DNA of 64,000 bases, taken from contig NZ_CP042914.1 in the NCBI RefSeq assembly GCF_008065135.1, forward strand, positions 6,987,404 to 7,051,403. The letters are read 5' to 3'. Shown here in pieces: positions 17,332-25,698 of the stretch. Every line of letters starts with the position of its first letter. Positions within the stretch are counted from its first letter, which is position 1. Source of the DNA: Roseimaritima ulvae (GTDB lineage: Bacteria > Planctomycetota > Planctomycetia > Pirellulales > Pirellulaceae). The notes beneath the pieces are model-generated. The model saw nothing but the letters and a program-made list of their open reading frames with translations. It searched no databases and was not told the DNA's origin. The position numbers were made by a program, and so were the translations under genes.

Positions 17332-17931
17332 TCAGGAAGCGTCGTCGTCGTCGTCATCCAAAGCCAAGGGGATGGCGATTGCTGCGGCAACCGCAGCTGC
17401 ACCCAGGACAACCACGTTGGGGTTGGCCAGGCAGCCAGACAGCTTGCCGCCGCCACCACCGATGCCGTCACAACCGTCACAGCCGCCGTCACAACCCGGA
17501 TCCGAGCAACCATGAGCGCCACGGATGACGTCTTCGCTGGCGACTTGGATGATGCCCTTGTCGGCGGTTTGGGGAGCGTTGCTGGCATCCCACACGCGGT
17601 AGGTCTGGATACCGGCATACGTAGCGACTTGGTAGACGCCCGGTTGCAGGTTTTCAAAGCTGTAGCGGCCTTGGGCATCGGTCGATTTGACAGCCAAGGT
17701 TTTTCCCTGTTGGGCGATCACGGCGGGCTGTCCGGCCAGCGGCTTGCCGTTCGGGTCCACCAAAGCACCTTGAACAGTGCCCTGGTGCATCACCAGATCT
17801 TTAATGGTGGTGCTAACCGTCACGCCATCGACCTTCATGGTAGTTGCGCGAGCAGCCTGGACGGCTTGAGGGCACGCCATAGCAACGCTCATTGCAATGG
17901 CAAGCACCGAGTGGATTAGTTTACGTGTCAT
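17332..17931 (-). CDS. Secreted CarboxypepD_reg-like (Ig-type beta-sandwich) protein
   Basis: Protein of 199 residues. A signal peptide (MTRKLIHSVLAIAMSVAMAC, cleavage near AVQA) precedes a carboxypeptidase regulatory-like domain at about 50-115 (GTVQGALVDPNGKPLAGQPA, DAQGRYSFENLQPGVYQVAT). Then comes a Cys/Gly/Asp-rich stretch (CSDPGCDGGCDGCDG), a hydrophobic helix at about 170-190 (VVVLGAAAVAAAIAIPLAL) and a tail of six Asp (DDDDDD). The helix and acidic tail suggest a C-terminal membrane anchor. Enzymatic activity is not expected; a surface structural or binding role is likely. Related small proteins recur in planctomycete genomes. Confidence 0.75.
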   Translation of the reverse strand: MTRKLIHSVLAIAMSVAMACPQAVQAARATTMKVDGVTVSTTIKDLVMHQGTVQGALVDPNGKPLAGQPAVIAQQGKTLAVKSTDAQGRYSFENLQPGVYQVATYAGIQTYRVWDASNAPQTADKGIIQVASEDVIRGAHGCSDPGCDGGCDGCDGIGGGGGKLSGCLANPNVVVLGAAAVAAAIAIPLALDDDDDDAS

Positions 17932-18168
17932 CGTGTTCGAACTCCGCGTTCAGTTGGTTGATCGTTTTATCGCAACCAATCGCACGCGTCTGAGCTTGCA
18001 CCCGAAACGTTGCCGCGATTGGTATATGTCCGTCCACCTCACCGCCTAACGGGTTTGGTGTGAAGCAAGGACACATTTGGGTCCCCCCAATCTCTTCGAC
18101 ATCGGGGGGGCAAGCGGCACAATCTGTTTGCGGGAAAATCCTTATTTTTTGCGTTGCCATGCGGAAGT

Positions 18169-18819
18169 CTAGGGGCAAAGTCGCTCGATGGCCCAGCCCT
18201 CGCCTCGACGGGTGTAACAAATACGGTCGTGGATCCGGTTCGGCCGCCCCTGCCAAAACTCGATCCGCTGGGGCTGCACCCGGTAGCCTCCCCAGTGCTC
18301 GGGACGCGGCACCGGACGCTCCTGATGCTGCTCACGCAGGCTTTCAAAGCGGGCTTCCAGGGTCGCCCGATCCGCCACCGCGGCGGATTGTTCACTCAAC
18401 AATGCCCCCAGTTGGCTGTCCCGCGGACGGCTTTGAAAGTATTCGTCCGAGACCGACGCCGCGACCGTCTGCACGGCCCCATCGATGCGAACCTGACGTT
18501 CCAAATGAGGCCAAAAGAAGCACAAGGAAGCTCGAGGATTAACCGCGAGCTGCCGACCTTTGATGCTTTGATAGTTGGTGAAGAAGGTAAATCCCTCGGG
18601 CTCGACGCTTTTCAACAACACGATCCGGCTGGTCACGTTTCCCTGCCGATCCGCCGTCGCCAAGGTCATCGCGTTAATCTCCAACCACTCCGGAGGCCCC
18701 GCCTGACGGGCAGCCTGAAACCACTCCCGAAACTGCTCGATCGGATCCGCTTGCACGTTTTCGGTATCAATACCGCCTAACGTGTAAGCCCGTCGCATGG
18801 CTTTGATATCACCAGTCAT
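18169..18819 (-). CDS. pdxH: Pyridoxamine 5'-phosphate oxidase
   Basis: Protein of 216 residues, the usual PdxH length. It oxidises pyridoxamine/pyridoxine 5'-phosphate to pyridoxal 5'-phosphate using FMN, in the cytoplasm. Characteristic blocks are MTLATADRQGNVTSRIVLLK (FMN and substrate binding), GFTFFTNYQSIKGRQLAVNP, ASLCFFWPHLERQVRIDGAV, SRPRDSQLGALLSEQS, and the C-terminal PEHWGGYRVQPQRIEFWQGR and NRIHDRICYTRRGEGWAIER LCP end that carries PLP-contacting residues. It is monocistronic and divergent from the AlgH-like gene. Confidence 0.96.
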   Translation of the reverse strand: MTGDIKAMRRAYTLGGIDTENVQADPIEQFREWFQAARQAGPPEWLEINAMTLATADRQGNVTSRIVLLKSVEPEGFTFFTNYQSIKGRQLAVNPRASLCFFWPHLERQVRIDGAVQTVAASVSDEYFQSRPRDSQLGALLSEQSAAVADRATLEARFESLREQHQERPVPRPEHWGGYRVQPQRIEFWQGRPNRIHDRICYTRRGEGWAIERLCP

Positions 18820-18992
18820 TTGCTTTCAACCCTTTACCAGATAACCAGTTATGAAGATCCGACTAAAATTTTTCGCCGTTTGGTCCAATTATTGCCTCTA
18901 AGGTGGTGTGTCCGATTTTCGCTGTCAACTTGGCCTGCCTACAGGACCAGAATCAGCAACGGTTTTTTGCCTGAAAGAAACTGGAAACTCAG

Positions 18993-19553
18993 ATGACGAA
19001 CTCACTAGCGGGAAACTTGTTGGTTGCTTCGACCGACCTGGATCATGAGATCTTTTCGCGGTCGGTGTGTTTGGTGGTCCACCACGATCACAATGGAGCG
19101 ATTGGATTAATGCTGAACCGGCCACTGCGGCCTCAGCCAGCGGAGTTGCTTTCGATGATCGGTGGCGAATCGCAGCGAAACGCCGAACCGGCTGGTGGGA
19201 CGGTTCACTTCGGAGGCCCTTTGTCGGGACCGGTGGTCGCCCTGCATGCCATGCCGACGCTCGCCGATTCGGAAACCATGGCAGGCGTCTACGTAGCCGC
19301 TCAAAAGGAACACCTCGAGCAACTGCTGCATCAGGCGACGCCGATGCGGCTGATCGTGGGGCATGCCGGTTGGGCCGCCGGACAGTTAGAATCGGAAATC
19401 CTGCTGGGTAGCTGGCACGTGGCGCCGGCCTCGCCCGACATTATCTTTAGCAGCGACGATGGGATGTGGTCGCAATCGATCCGCCAAGCTTGCGGTCGCT
19501 CGGTAGCCCGTTGGGTTGGTGCTCGCCCCGCAGCCAGCCCTGAGCTAAATTAG
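18993..19553 (+). CDS. YqgE/AlgH family protein
   Basis: Protein of 186 residues of the DUF179 (AlgH/YqgE) family. Typical blocks: LAGNLLVASTDLDHEIFSRS, VCLVVHHDHNGAIGLMLNRP, VHFGGPLSGPVVALHAM, and a C-terminal GHAGWAAGQLESEILLGSW followed by W-x-x-A-x-P-x-x-I. The family's molecular function is not settled; AlgH has been linked to alginate regulation in Pseudomonas. No signal peptide, so cytoplasmic. Confidence 0.9.
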   Translation: MTNSLAGNLLVASTDLDHEIFSRSVCLVVHHDHNGAIGLMLNRPLRPQPAELLSMIGGESQRNAEPAGGTVHFGGPLSGPVVALHAMPTLADSETMAGVYVAAQKEHLEQLLHQATPMRLIVGHAGWAAGQLESEILLGSWHVAPASPDIIFSSDDGMWSQSIRQACGRSVARWVGARPAASPELN

Positions 19554-19609
19554 AACGCGTCGGTTTGTTTATTGTTCTTCCGCTTTTTTCCGTTCCTGAG
19601 TCTTCCGCC

Positions 19610-19972
19610 GTGGCCGAATACGTCCCCCAGCCTGTCTACCACATCCAGCGTCGCCGGTTGGGTCGCATCAAGTTCGTTCAGGAAGAGGGCAAATTCGGCT
19701 TTATCGACGCTGAAGATTTTCGCGACGATGTGTTTTTCCATCAGAGCGTTTGGGAAAGCCGAGAACGGCGGCCTGAGGTCGATCTGTTTGTGGAATTCGA
19801 AATCGATGACGAATTCCAAAAGAAAGAGAAGAAGCTGCGGGCAACGGTGGTTCGCGAAACCACCCGTCCCGAGGGTGCGATGCTGGAACCTACGGTCGAC
19901 CCACACCTGCGAGCCAAGCATCATCCCAAAGCCCGCCGTCAACGCCCCAGCTGGCGCAATAAAGACAAGTAG
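19610..19972 (+). CDS. Cold-shock-domain-like protein
   Basis: Predicted protein of 120 residues starting at GTG 19610; the frame is open upstream to TTG 19565 but those codons look non-coding. Residues about 13-55 contain a CSD-like RNP1-type run (RLGRIKFVQEEGKFGFIDAE, DDVFFHQS). This is followed by a charged beta strand region (EVDLFVEFEIDDEFQKKEKK) and a basic tail (RAKHHPKARRQRPSWRNKDK). It probably binds single-stranded nucleic acid as an RNA chaperone or translation regulator. A parallel frame of equal length (19572-19979) is a shadow. Its stop lies about 20 bases before array 2. Confidence 0.75.
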   Translation: MAEYVPQPVYHIQRRRLGRIKFVQEEGKFGFIDAEDFRDDVFFHQSVWESRERRPEVDLFVEFEIDDEFQKKEKKLRATVVRETTRPEGAMLEPTVDPHLRAKHHPKARRQRPSWRNKDK

Positions 19973-19994
19973 TCTTTGACTCCGCGCCGGCTAG

Positions 19995-21115
19995 CTCGTT
20001 TAACCCGTAGCCGCAGGAGCCTCTGACAGCTCTGCACGCACCCTCGCCCTAGACAGGCTCCGTAGGCGCAGGCGTTGTCCGCCGGGGCGTGGTATCGAAG
20101 CGATCCGGCGAGGTGCATCGATCGGCACGCAAACATCCGCGGCAGCCCGCGCCGGCGGCTAGCTCGTTTAACCCGTAGCCGCAGGAGCCTCTGACAGCTC
20201 TGCACGCACCCTCGCCCTAGACAGGCTCCGTAGGCGCAGGCGTTGTCCGCCGGGGCGTGGTAATCGAAGCGATCCGGCGAGGTGTATCGATTGGCACGCA
20301 AACATCCGCGGCGGCCCGCGCCGGCGCCTGCGGCTACGGGTTAAACGATTGCGCCGCAGGAGCCTCAACAGCTCTGCACGCACCCTCGCCCTAGACAGGC
20401 TCCGTAGGCGCAGGCGTTGTCCGCCGGGGCGTGGTAATCGAAGCGATCCGGCGAGGTGCATCGATCGGCACGCAAACATCCGCGGCAGCCCGCGCCGGCG
20501 GCTAGCTCGTTTAACCCGTAGCCGCAGGAGCCTCTGACAGCTCTGCACGCACCCTCGCCCTAGACAGGCTCCGTAGGCGCAGGCGTTGTCCGCCGGGGCG
20601 TGGTAATCGAAGCGATCCGGCGAGGTGTATCGATTCGCACGCAAACATCAGTGGCAGCCCGCGCCGGCGGCTAGCTCGTTTAACCCGTAGCCGCAGGAGC
20701 CTCTGACAGCTCTGCACGCACCCTCGCCCTAGACAGGCTCCGTAGGCGCAGGCGTTGTCCGCCGGGGCGTGGTAATCGAAGCGATCCGGCGAGGTGTATC
20801 GATTCGCACGCAAACATCAGTGGCAGCCCGCGCCGGCGGCTAGCTCGTTTAACCCGTAGCCGCAGGAGCCTCTGACAGCTCTGCACGCACCCTCGCCCTA
20901 GACAGGCTCCGTAGGCGCAGGCGTTGTCCGCCGGGGCATTGTAATGGAAGCTATCCGGCGAGGTGCATCGATCGGCACGCAAACATCAGTGGCGGCCCGC
21001 GCCTGCGCCTGCGGCTACGGGTTAGACGATCGCGCCGCAGGAGCCTCTGACAGCGCTGCACGCACCCTCGCCCTAGACAGGCTCCGCAGCCACACGGGCC
21101 GGGGGCCCATGCTAC
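19995..21115. repeat. Array 2: tandem 168/169-bp units of repeat family C
   Basis: Units start at about 19995, 20163, 20348, 20506, 20675 and 20844, with a truncated seventh at 21028. Most begin GTTTAACCCGTAGCCGCAGG and share the interior GGCTCCGTAGGCGCAGGCGT, which is also present in array 1. Units 2 and 6 end with the inverted terminal repeat (CCTGCGGCTACGGGTTAAAC at 20328-20347 and a one-base variant at about 21008-21026), and the next unit begins directly with a partial left end (CGCCGCAGGAGCC). The last unit breaks off at 21089 and joins a family D stem-loop (21092-21115). Minus-strand frames of 100-158 codons here follow the repeat and are not genes. Confidence 0.95.
21092..21115 (-). 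repeat. Stem-loop family D copy covering a stop codon
   Basis: On the minus strand this reads GTAGCATGGGCCCCCGGCCC then GTGT: head GTAG, stem CATGGGCC, loop CCC, stem GGCCCGTG. The TAG of the head is the stop codon of the gene at 21112-23175. The same copy type, also providing a stop codon, is at 33541. Confidence 0.85.
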
Positions 21116-23175
21116 TCTTCTTCTTCGGCCGGTGGCTTGTAGGGCGTGCCGCCCTCGACGCTGGCCACATCCGCTTCCAACTCACGGATCGTTTTTTCAT
21201 CGATGTGTTTGACCAGCATCGTGCGGGTCTGGTCAAACAGCTGATTGATCATCGCTTGCTGTTGGCGGTTATTGGTTTCCATCTCTTTGCGTTTGTTGCG
21301 CATGTCCTGCGAGAGGATATCGTAGGTCGGTTGCTCGCGGAGTGCGTTGAGTAACTCGCGGGCTTCCTCCACCTTGCCTTTTTCAAGCCGCAAGCGAATC
21401 CGCGCGGCCAGCAATTGTCGCAGGGCCACCAGGTCGATAATCGCGTTCTGAATGCCACGGATATAGGCTTCGGCTTGCAGCCGCAGATCATCTCCGCGAA
21501 TGTCGGCCGTGCCCATCGCGTCTTGTCCGGGCACACAGGGCAAACGCGCCAAGATGGCGCCGCCGTTTTTGACGTACATCAAGCGCATTGGATGGTCGGT
21601 CTTTTCGACGACAAACCGTCCGTCCCAATCGGTGCGACCGACAAACGTGAACTCTTTGGTTTCCAAGTTCTTCTCGTAAAATTCGTATCCTTGCAGCGGT
21701 TCATCGGGTTTCTTTTGGGCGTGCAGCCGAATCACGGTGTTGTCGTGGTAGGGACGGATCTTGAAGGCCATCCGATGCGTGCGTTTGTTTTTGCGAGCCG
21801 GCAAGCCACCGATCCGGCCGGCATGCATCTTCATTTCCAACTTGGAGCCGTCTGCTTTCTGCACATGCAGGTACGACCAATCCAGCTTTTCCAAGATCAG
21901 CGGGTCGCCCATCCGGTCATCTTTACGCAATGCGGGTTGCAGCCAATCGTCTTCGTGAATGGCGGCCGGCGAATCAGGATCCATAATCAATCCTCCGGCT
22001 CGCACTCGCCCCGTGACGATTTCGGTGCCCACATCTTCGATTCGCACCGTGGGACCAAAAGCCTTGGTAATCGCTTCGCCGATCCCGGCCACCAAACGCT
22101 GTTCGGAAATCACGGTGCGTCGCACCAGAGGTCCGGGCATTCGCATCAAGCAATCGATTTCCATGGTTTCAATTTGAATCGGCAGCGTGTGGCTATCGAT
22201 GCGGACCACAAAAATCTTGTCATAGCGATCGAACACCGCTCCCATCAGATCGGCGATTTCGATGGGGATGATTTTGGGATCGGGATCATGCAGTTCAGTA
22301 GCCAAGCCGCGCGGCACCAACAGAGCTTCGGTGCCGTCTTTGGCCCAGGACTGCAGCACGGCATCTTGCGAAGTAAAGCCTTCGGTGACCAGCAGATCTT
22401 TCACGCCGTGCAAATTGGCGTTGTCGGTCACAGCGATGGCTTGAAAGGTTTCGAACAGCTTTTCCATCTCCGCCCGCAAGGTCCTGGCCTTCTCTTCAGC
22501 CAGCGGCGTTTCGTCCTCGGGCTGAACCATCGGCTCGATGGTTTTCCGCAGCGCTGCGATGTCAACGACCTTACGACCTTCCAAGATATCCAACATCTGC
22601 AGCGTCATTTCCCGCCACGTTGCCGGATCGATGCGAAGTTCGCGGAAACGCTCCAGGATGATTTGTTCCCAACGAGCACGTGTGGGCTGGATATCGATCG
22701 CCGCCCCGCGCGGCAACACGTTCTCCACCACGCTGGGTGTAGCGAAGATGCGTTTGACTTTGGCCGCCACATCATTGGCGGTACGAATTCGCGGTGCGTC
22801 CGGGTGGTCTTTGCGGACCGCCAACACCGGGTCGGCGGCGGTCAATTGATCGTAGGAGAAATCTTCCAGGCTGCGGAGCGCGGCGATCCGCGGTCCGGGC
22901 GGCGTGTCTTGGACGTCGACTCGCCACAGCGCCGAAAAGTCGTAGTCCAGATACTCCTTCAAGGGATCCGCCAACCGCGGAGCGACCGATGTTTGTTCGG
23001 TATCCAGCACCCACACCAACACGCGATAGGGAGAATAATCCCAAGCGGCTTCTTGTTGCCCATGGCAGACGGAGGGCGTCAGCGAGCCGGCCGCGGCGCA
23101 GCAGACGATCGCCGCCAACACAAATGGGGAAAATCGTAGCGAGCGATAAACGCGGTGGTGCAGCATGGGATCCAT
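21112..23175 (-). CDS. Secreted protein of unknown function, last gene of the ExbBD operon
   Basis: Protein of 687 residues; I do not recognise a family. ATG at 23175 is chosen (alternatives TTG 23181, ATG 23166). A signal peptide covers about 1-40 (FSPFVLAAIVCCAAAGSLTP). The body has no obvious enzyme motif; YRVLVWVLDTEQTSVAPRLA at the mature N-terminus, PRIAALRSLEDFSYDQLTAA and IEIADLMGAVFDRYDKIFVV look like alpha/beta segments. Residues about 560-670 are rich in Arg/Glu/Leu/Gln (LRLEKGKVEEARELLNALRE, KEMETNNRQQQAMINQLFDQ) and probably form long helices. The tail is acidic (PPAEEEE). It follows the family 5 binding protein by 15 bases and probably works with it in the periplasm. Confidence 0.7.
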   Translation of the reverse strand: MDPMLHHRVYRSLRFSPFVLAAIVCCAAAGSLTPSVCHGQQEAAWDYSPYRVLVWVLDTEQTSVAPRLADPLKEYLDYDFSALWRVDVQDTPPGPRIAALRSLEDFSYDQLTAADPVLAVRKDHPDAPRIRTANDVAAKVKRIFATPSVVENVLPRGAAIDIQPTRARWEQIILERFRELRIDPATWREMTLQMLDILEGRKVVDIAALRKTIEPMVQPEDETPLAEEKARTLRAEMEKLFETFQAIAVTDNANLHGVKDLLVTEGFTSQDAVLQSWAKDGTEALLVPRGLATELHDPDPKIIPIEIADLMGAVFDRYDKIFVVRIDSHTLPIQIETMEIDCLMRMPGPLVRRTVISEQRLVAGIGEAITKAFGPTVRIEDVGTEIVTGRVRAGGLIMDPDSPAAIHEDDWLQPALRKDDRMGDPLILEKLDWSYLHVQKADGSKLEMKMHAGRIGGLPARKNKRTHRMAFKIRPYHDNTVIRLHAQKKPDEPLQGYEFYEKNLETKEFTFVGRTDWDGRFVVEKTDHPMRLMYVKNGGAILARLPCVPGQDAMGTADIRGDDLRLQAEAYIRGIQNAIIDLVALRQLLAARIRLRLEKGKVEEARELLNALREQPTYDILSQDMRNKRKEMETNNRQQQAMINQLFDQTRTMLVKHIDEKTIRELEADVASVEGGTPYKPPAEEEE

Positions 23176-23190
23176 TCGCAATTTGTAAAA

Positions 23191-25698
23191 CTATAAAGCC
23201 AATCGCCAGCGACGCACGTTTTGATACAACGAAACGATGTCTTTGCCGATCCCGCCCACTTCGACACGATACGCGTAGGAATCCACCAATTGCCAGAGCG
23301 GCAGAATGGGCAATTCGTGATTGCAGGTGTGATGCAGATCGTGCAACCGCTGCGTGACTTCGCGCCAGTTGCGTGCCGATTCCAACCGTCGCAGCCCCAG
23401 CCCGACCAATTGATCATCACACTTGGCCAAACCATCGGGTCCCAACACACGGCGGGCATCGATACTGGGTTCCCATACCGACGCGGCCACGTAGACCAGG
23501 TCTGCAGTGCCTTCGGCGGGCATGGATTCACCGGGTGGCAGGTCGACGATTTCCACGTCAAAAACTTCCAACAACTCCAGTTGCGTCTTGATCGCTTCGG
23601 CGGCGATGGCGGCCACGTTGTCAGCCGGCACGGCCAAGCGGATGGGTTGCATTTCTGGAACCGTTTCCTTCTTGCGTTCCGCGGCGGCTTCCATCTGTTG
23701 GTGGTTCATCTCCATCAACAACTTTGCCAGTCGGGGCTGATAGGGACGCTCCGAGACATCTTCGTTGTAAGCGTATCCCAGCGGGTCGTCTTGCTCGAAA
23801 CCGGCCGGAAAGGGTCCCGAAATCACACGACAGCCGGGGACCTCGCGGTTCTCCAACAATTCGCCGTTGAGGATATCTTGGCGGTTGATCGCATACACCA
23901 ACGCTCGCCGAAACGTTCGTTCGGCCAAGTAGGGATGGTCGCTGCAAGGGATCAGCATGTGCACGCTGGGCAGCGGGTACTGCGCCACGCGGACTTTGCG
24001 TGAGCCTTTCAGACGTTCTGCATCGGCCGGAAACAGACGATCGACCACGTCCACATCGCCCCGCAACAGGGAACTGACCGCGTCGGAGGAGCTGGGCGTA
24101 TCCACCTCCACGATCTCACGTGGCTGGGTCGGATAGTCCGGTCGGACCTGTGTCAATACATACCGTGTCAAATCATCCTCGCGAACGTCACGCTTGTAGG
24201 CCCCGGTCGGCGTGTCAGCGCTATCGCTGATCCAAAGACCATCGACAAACACCTGCAGCAAACTGGCCGGCAACACGTGCGGACGTCGCAGCATGCATTC
24301 GATCGATCGCGGGCTGGTGACCGAAATGGTCGACACGGCGCTGGCCCAAGCCGGATCATACAGCGGCGAACCGCGCTGCGCCCGGGCAGTCAGCGCGTCG
24401 GCAACCTGATAGGCGTCCACGTTGTCCAGCGGCGGTTCGACCTTCTCCGGTTCAAACAGCAGATCGAACAACATGCGGTCATCGCTCTGTTCGGTACTGC
24501 CAAAGATAAAATCAAACTCACCGCCTTCGGGGCCGGCCCCGCGCATTTCAAACAGCGCCCGATAGACCAATCCACCGGCCCGACGAGCGGGCCAGTTATC
24601 GATCCGTGTGGGGTTCAACGTGGTGGCGGTCTGCAGCACGCCAACGCGAATCAACGGATACAGCGTGTCAATTTCTTTGACCAATTCGACGCCGCCCGGC
24701 ACATCGGGGTAGATATGCAGACTGTCGCGGGCCAACTTGCGGGCGGCGCGGTAATCCTTGCGGTCGCGGGCGTCAATCGCTTCGGCGTGTTTCTCTTGAG
24801 CCATCGTCAGGAACCGCTGGTTCCACTTGGCAATCGATTCGATTTCACGCGGGGTGTAGTCGTTGGAAATCCGCGTCAACAACTGCTGTGCTGTCTCCAG
24901 GTCACCGCTTTGCAGCATGGTCTGCATCAGCGTGTCGGTGATCTCACTGATCTTGGTCAGCACGGTGCTGGCTTTGTAATCCGGCGCAAAGCGTCGCAGT
25001 TCTTCAAGGATTGCCAAGGTATCTCGCCATTCCCGTTTGCTGTAATGCGAGGCTGCGTCGCGGAGCAAATAGTCACAGCGAATTTCGCGAACCCTGTCGG
25101 TCATTCCCAAGTCGCGCATCATCACGGCCAGGAAGGGATAGGCTCCGTCAAAATCTCCCGCCGCAATGCGTTCGCGAGTTTCGCGTTCCAGGCGTTCTTC
25201 CCACAACTCGATCGATTCGATGTCGTTCCATTTGATTTCGAATTTTTTGACCGGGATGCCTACGACTTGCACTTCCAGCGTTCCACTGGGCCGGGCCGGC
25301 ACCTTGCGTCCGGGAAAAGGCAGCGGATGCACTCGCACCCAACCGCCCTTGGCCGACTTTTTGATCCGAATCAGATCGTAGGGTTCGCTCTGCAGCAGTT
25401 CGATGCCTTCGACCTCGGGCTCACCTACCCGGGAATAATTCGCCGTCTGGGCCTGGACGGCCCCCGCATCGATCAGCAGCCCGCCCAGCACCAGCGCTAG
25501 TACCACGCACAGCCGACGACTAGCGTAGCTCCGGGGATAGGCCGTAGCCGAAGTCGCCAGACTTTGGACGGCGGAGTGGAAGAACCAAACTCTGGCGAGT
25601 TCGGCTACGAAAAGTGCGGAGCGGAAGAACCAAACTCTGGCGAGTTCGGCTACGAAAAGGGCTTGGCAGCGTTGGCTGAAGGGGTTCCGCTGATTCAT
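23191..25698 (-). CDS. Family 5 extracellular solute-binding protein with repeat-derived N-terminus
   Basis: Protein of 835 residues. The ATG overlaps the TGA of the upstream PQQ gene (ATGA), which points to coupled translation and fixes the start. Residues 15-53 are translated from stem-loop family A: FVAELARVWFF occurs twice, then QSLATSATA from an inverted copy. A signal-like hydrophobic segment follows at about 62-85 (LCVVLALVLGGLLIDAGAVQ). Residues about 150-310 are helical and TPR-like (YSKREWRDTLAILEELRRFA). From about 320 the SBP_bac_5 peptide/nickel-binding fold appears (RAGGLVYRALFEMRGAGPEG, LAERTFRRALVYAINRQDIL, DLHHTCNHELPILPLWQLVD). No ABC permease is adjacent; the operon context suggests a sensing or scaffolding role in an ExbBD-driven system. 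Confidence 0.75.
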   Translation of the reverse strand: MNQRNPFSQRCQALFVAELARVWFFRSALFVAELARVWFFHSAVQSLATSATAYPRSYASRRLCVVLALVLGGLLIDAGAVQAQTANYSRVGEPEVEGIELLQSEPYDLIRIKKSAKGGWVRVHPLPFPGRKVPARPSGTLEVQVVGIPVKKFEIKWNDIESIELWEERLERETRERIAAGDFDGAYPFLAVMMRDLGMTDRVREIRCDYLLRDAASHYSKREWRDTLAILEELRRFAPDYKASTVLTKISEITDTLMQTMLQSGDLETAQQLLTRISNDYTPREIESIAKWNQRFLTMAQEKHAEAIDARDRKDYRAARKLARDSLHIYPDVPGGVELVKEIDTLYPLIRVGVLQTATTLNPTRIDNWPARRAGGLVYRALFEMRGAGPEGGEFDFIFGSTEQSDDRMLFDLLFEPEKVEPPLDNVDAYQVADALTARAQRGSPLYDPAWASAVSTISVTSPRSIECMLRRPHVLPASLLQVFVDGLWISDSADTPTGAYKRDVREDDLTRYVLTQVRPDYPTQPREIVEVDTPSSSDAVSSLLRGDVDVVDRLFPADAERLKGSRKVRVAQYPLPSVHMLIPCSDHPYLAERTFRRALVYAINRQDILNGELLENREVPGCRVISGPFPAGFEQDDPLGYAYNEDVSERPYQPRLAKLLMEMNHQQMEAAAERKKETVPEMQPIRLAVPADNVAAIAAEAIKTQLELLEVFDVEIVDLPPGESMPAEGTADLVYVAASVWEPSIDARRVLGPDGLAKCDDQLVGLGLRRLESARNWREVTQRLHDLHHTCNHELPILPLWQLVDSYAYRVEVGGIGKDIVSLYQNVRRWRLAL
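25543..25654. repeat. Three stem-loop family A copies inside the binding-protein gene
   Basis: An inverted copy at 25543-25567 has the stem AAGTC-GCCA-GACTT, and two direct copies at 25585-25609 and 25630-25654 have AACTC-TGGC-GAGTT (plus-strand reading). The stem of the first differs from the others at two paired positions yet stays complementary. The spacing between the two direct copies is 45 bases, a multiple of three, so the frame of the minus-strand gene is kept. Confidence 0.9.

Noticed and set aside
19572-19979. Alternative frame of 135 codons over the cold-shock-like gene
   Set aside because: The other frame carries the clear KFGFIDAE/DDVFFHQS cold-shock pattern.
19939-20982. Minus-strand frames of 100-158 codons in array 2
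   Set aside because: Same reason: translations of the 169-bp repeat with no start context and no family resemblance.
16382-21115. CRISPR array
   Set aside because: Units are 160-169 bases of continuous near-identity with no unique spacers, and no cas genes are present.
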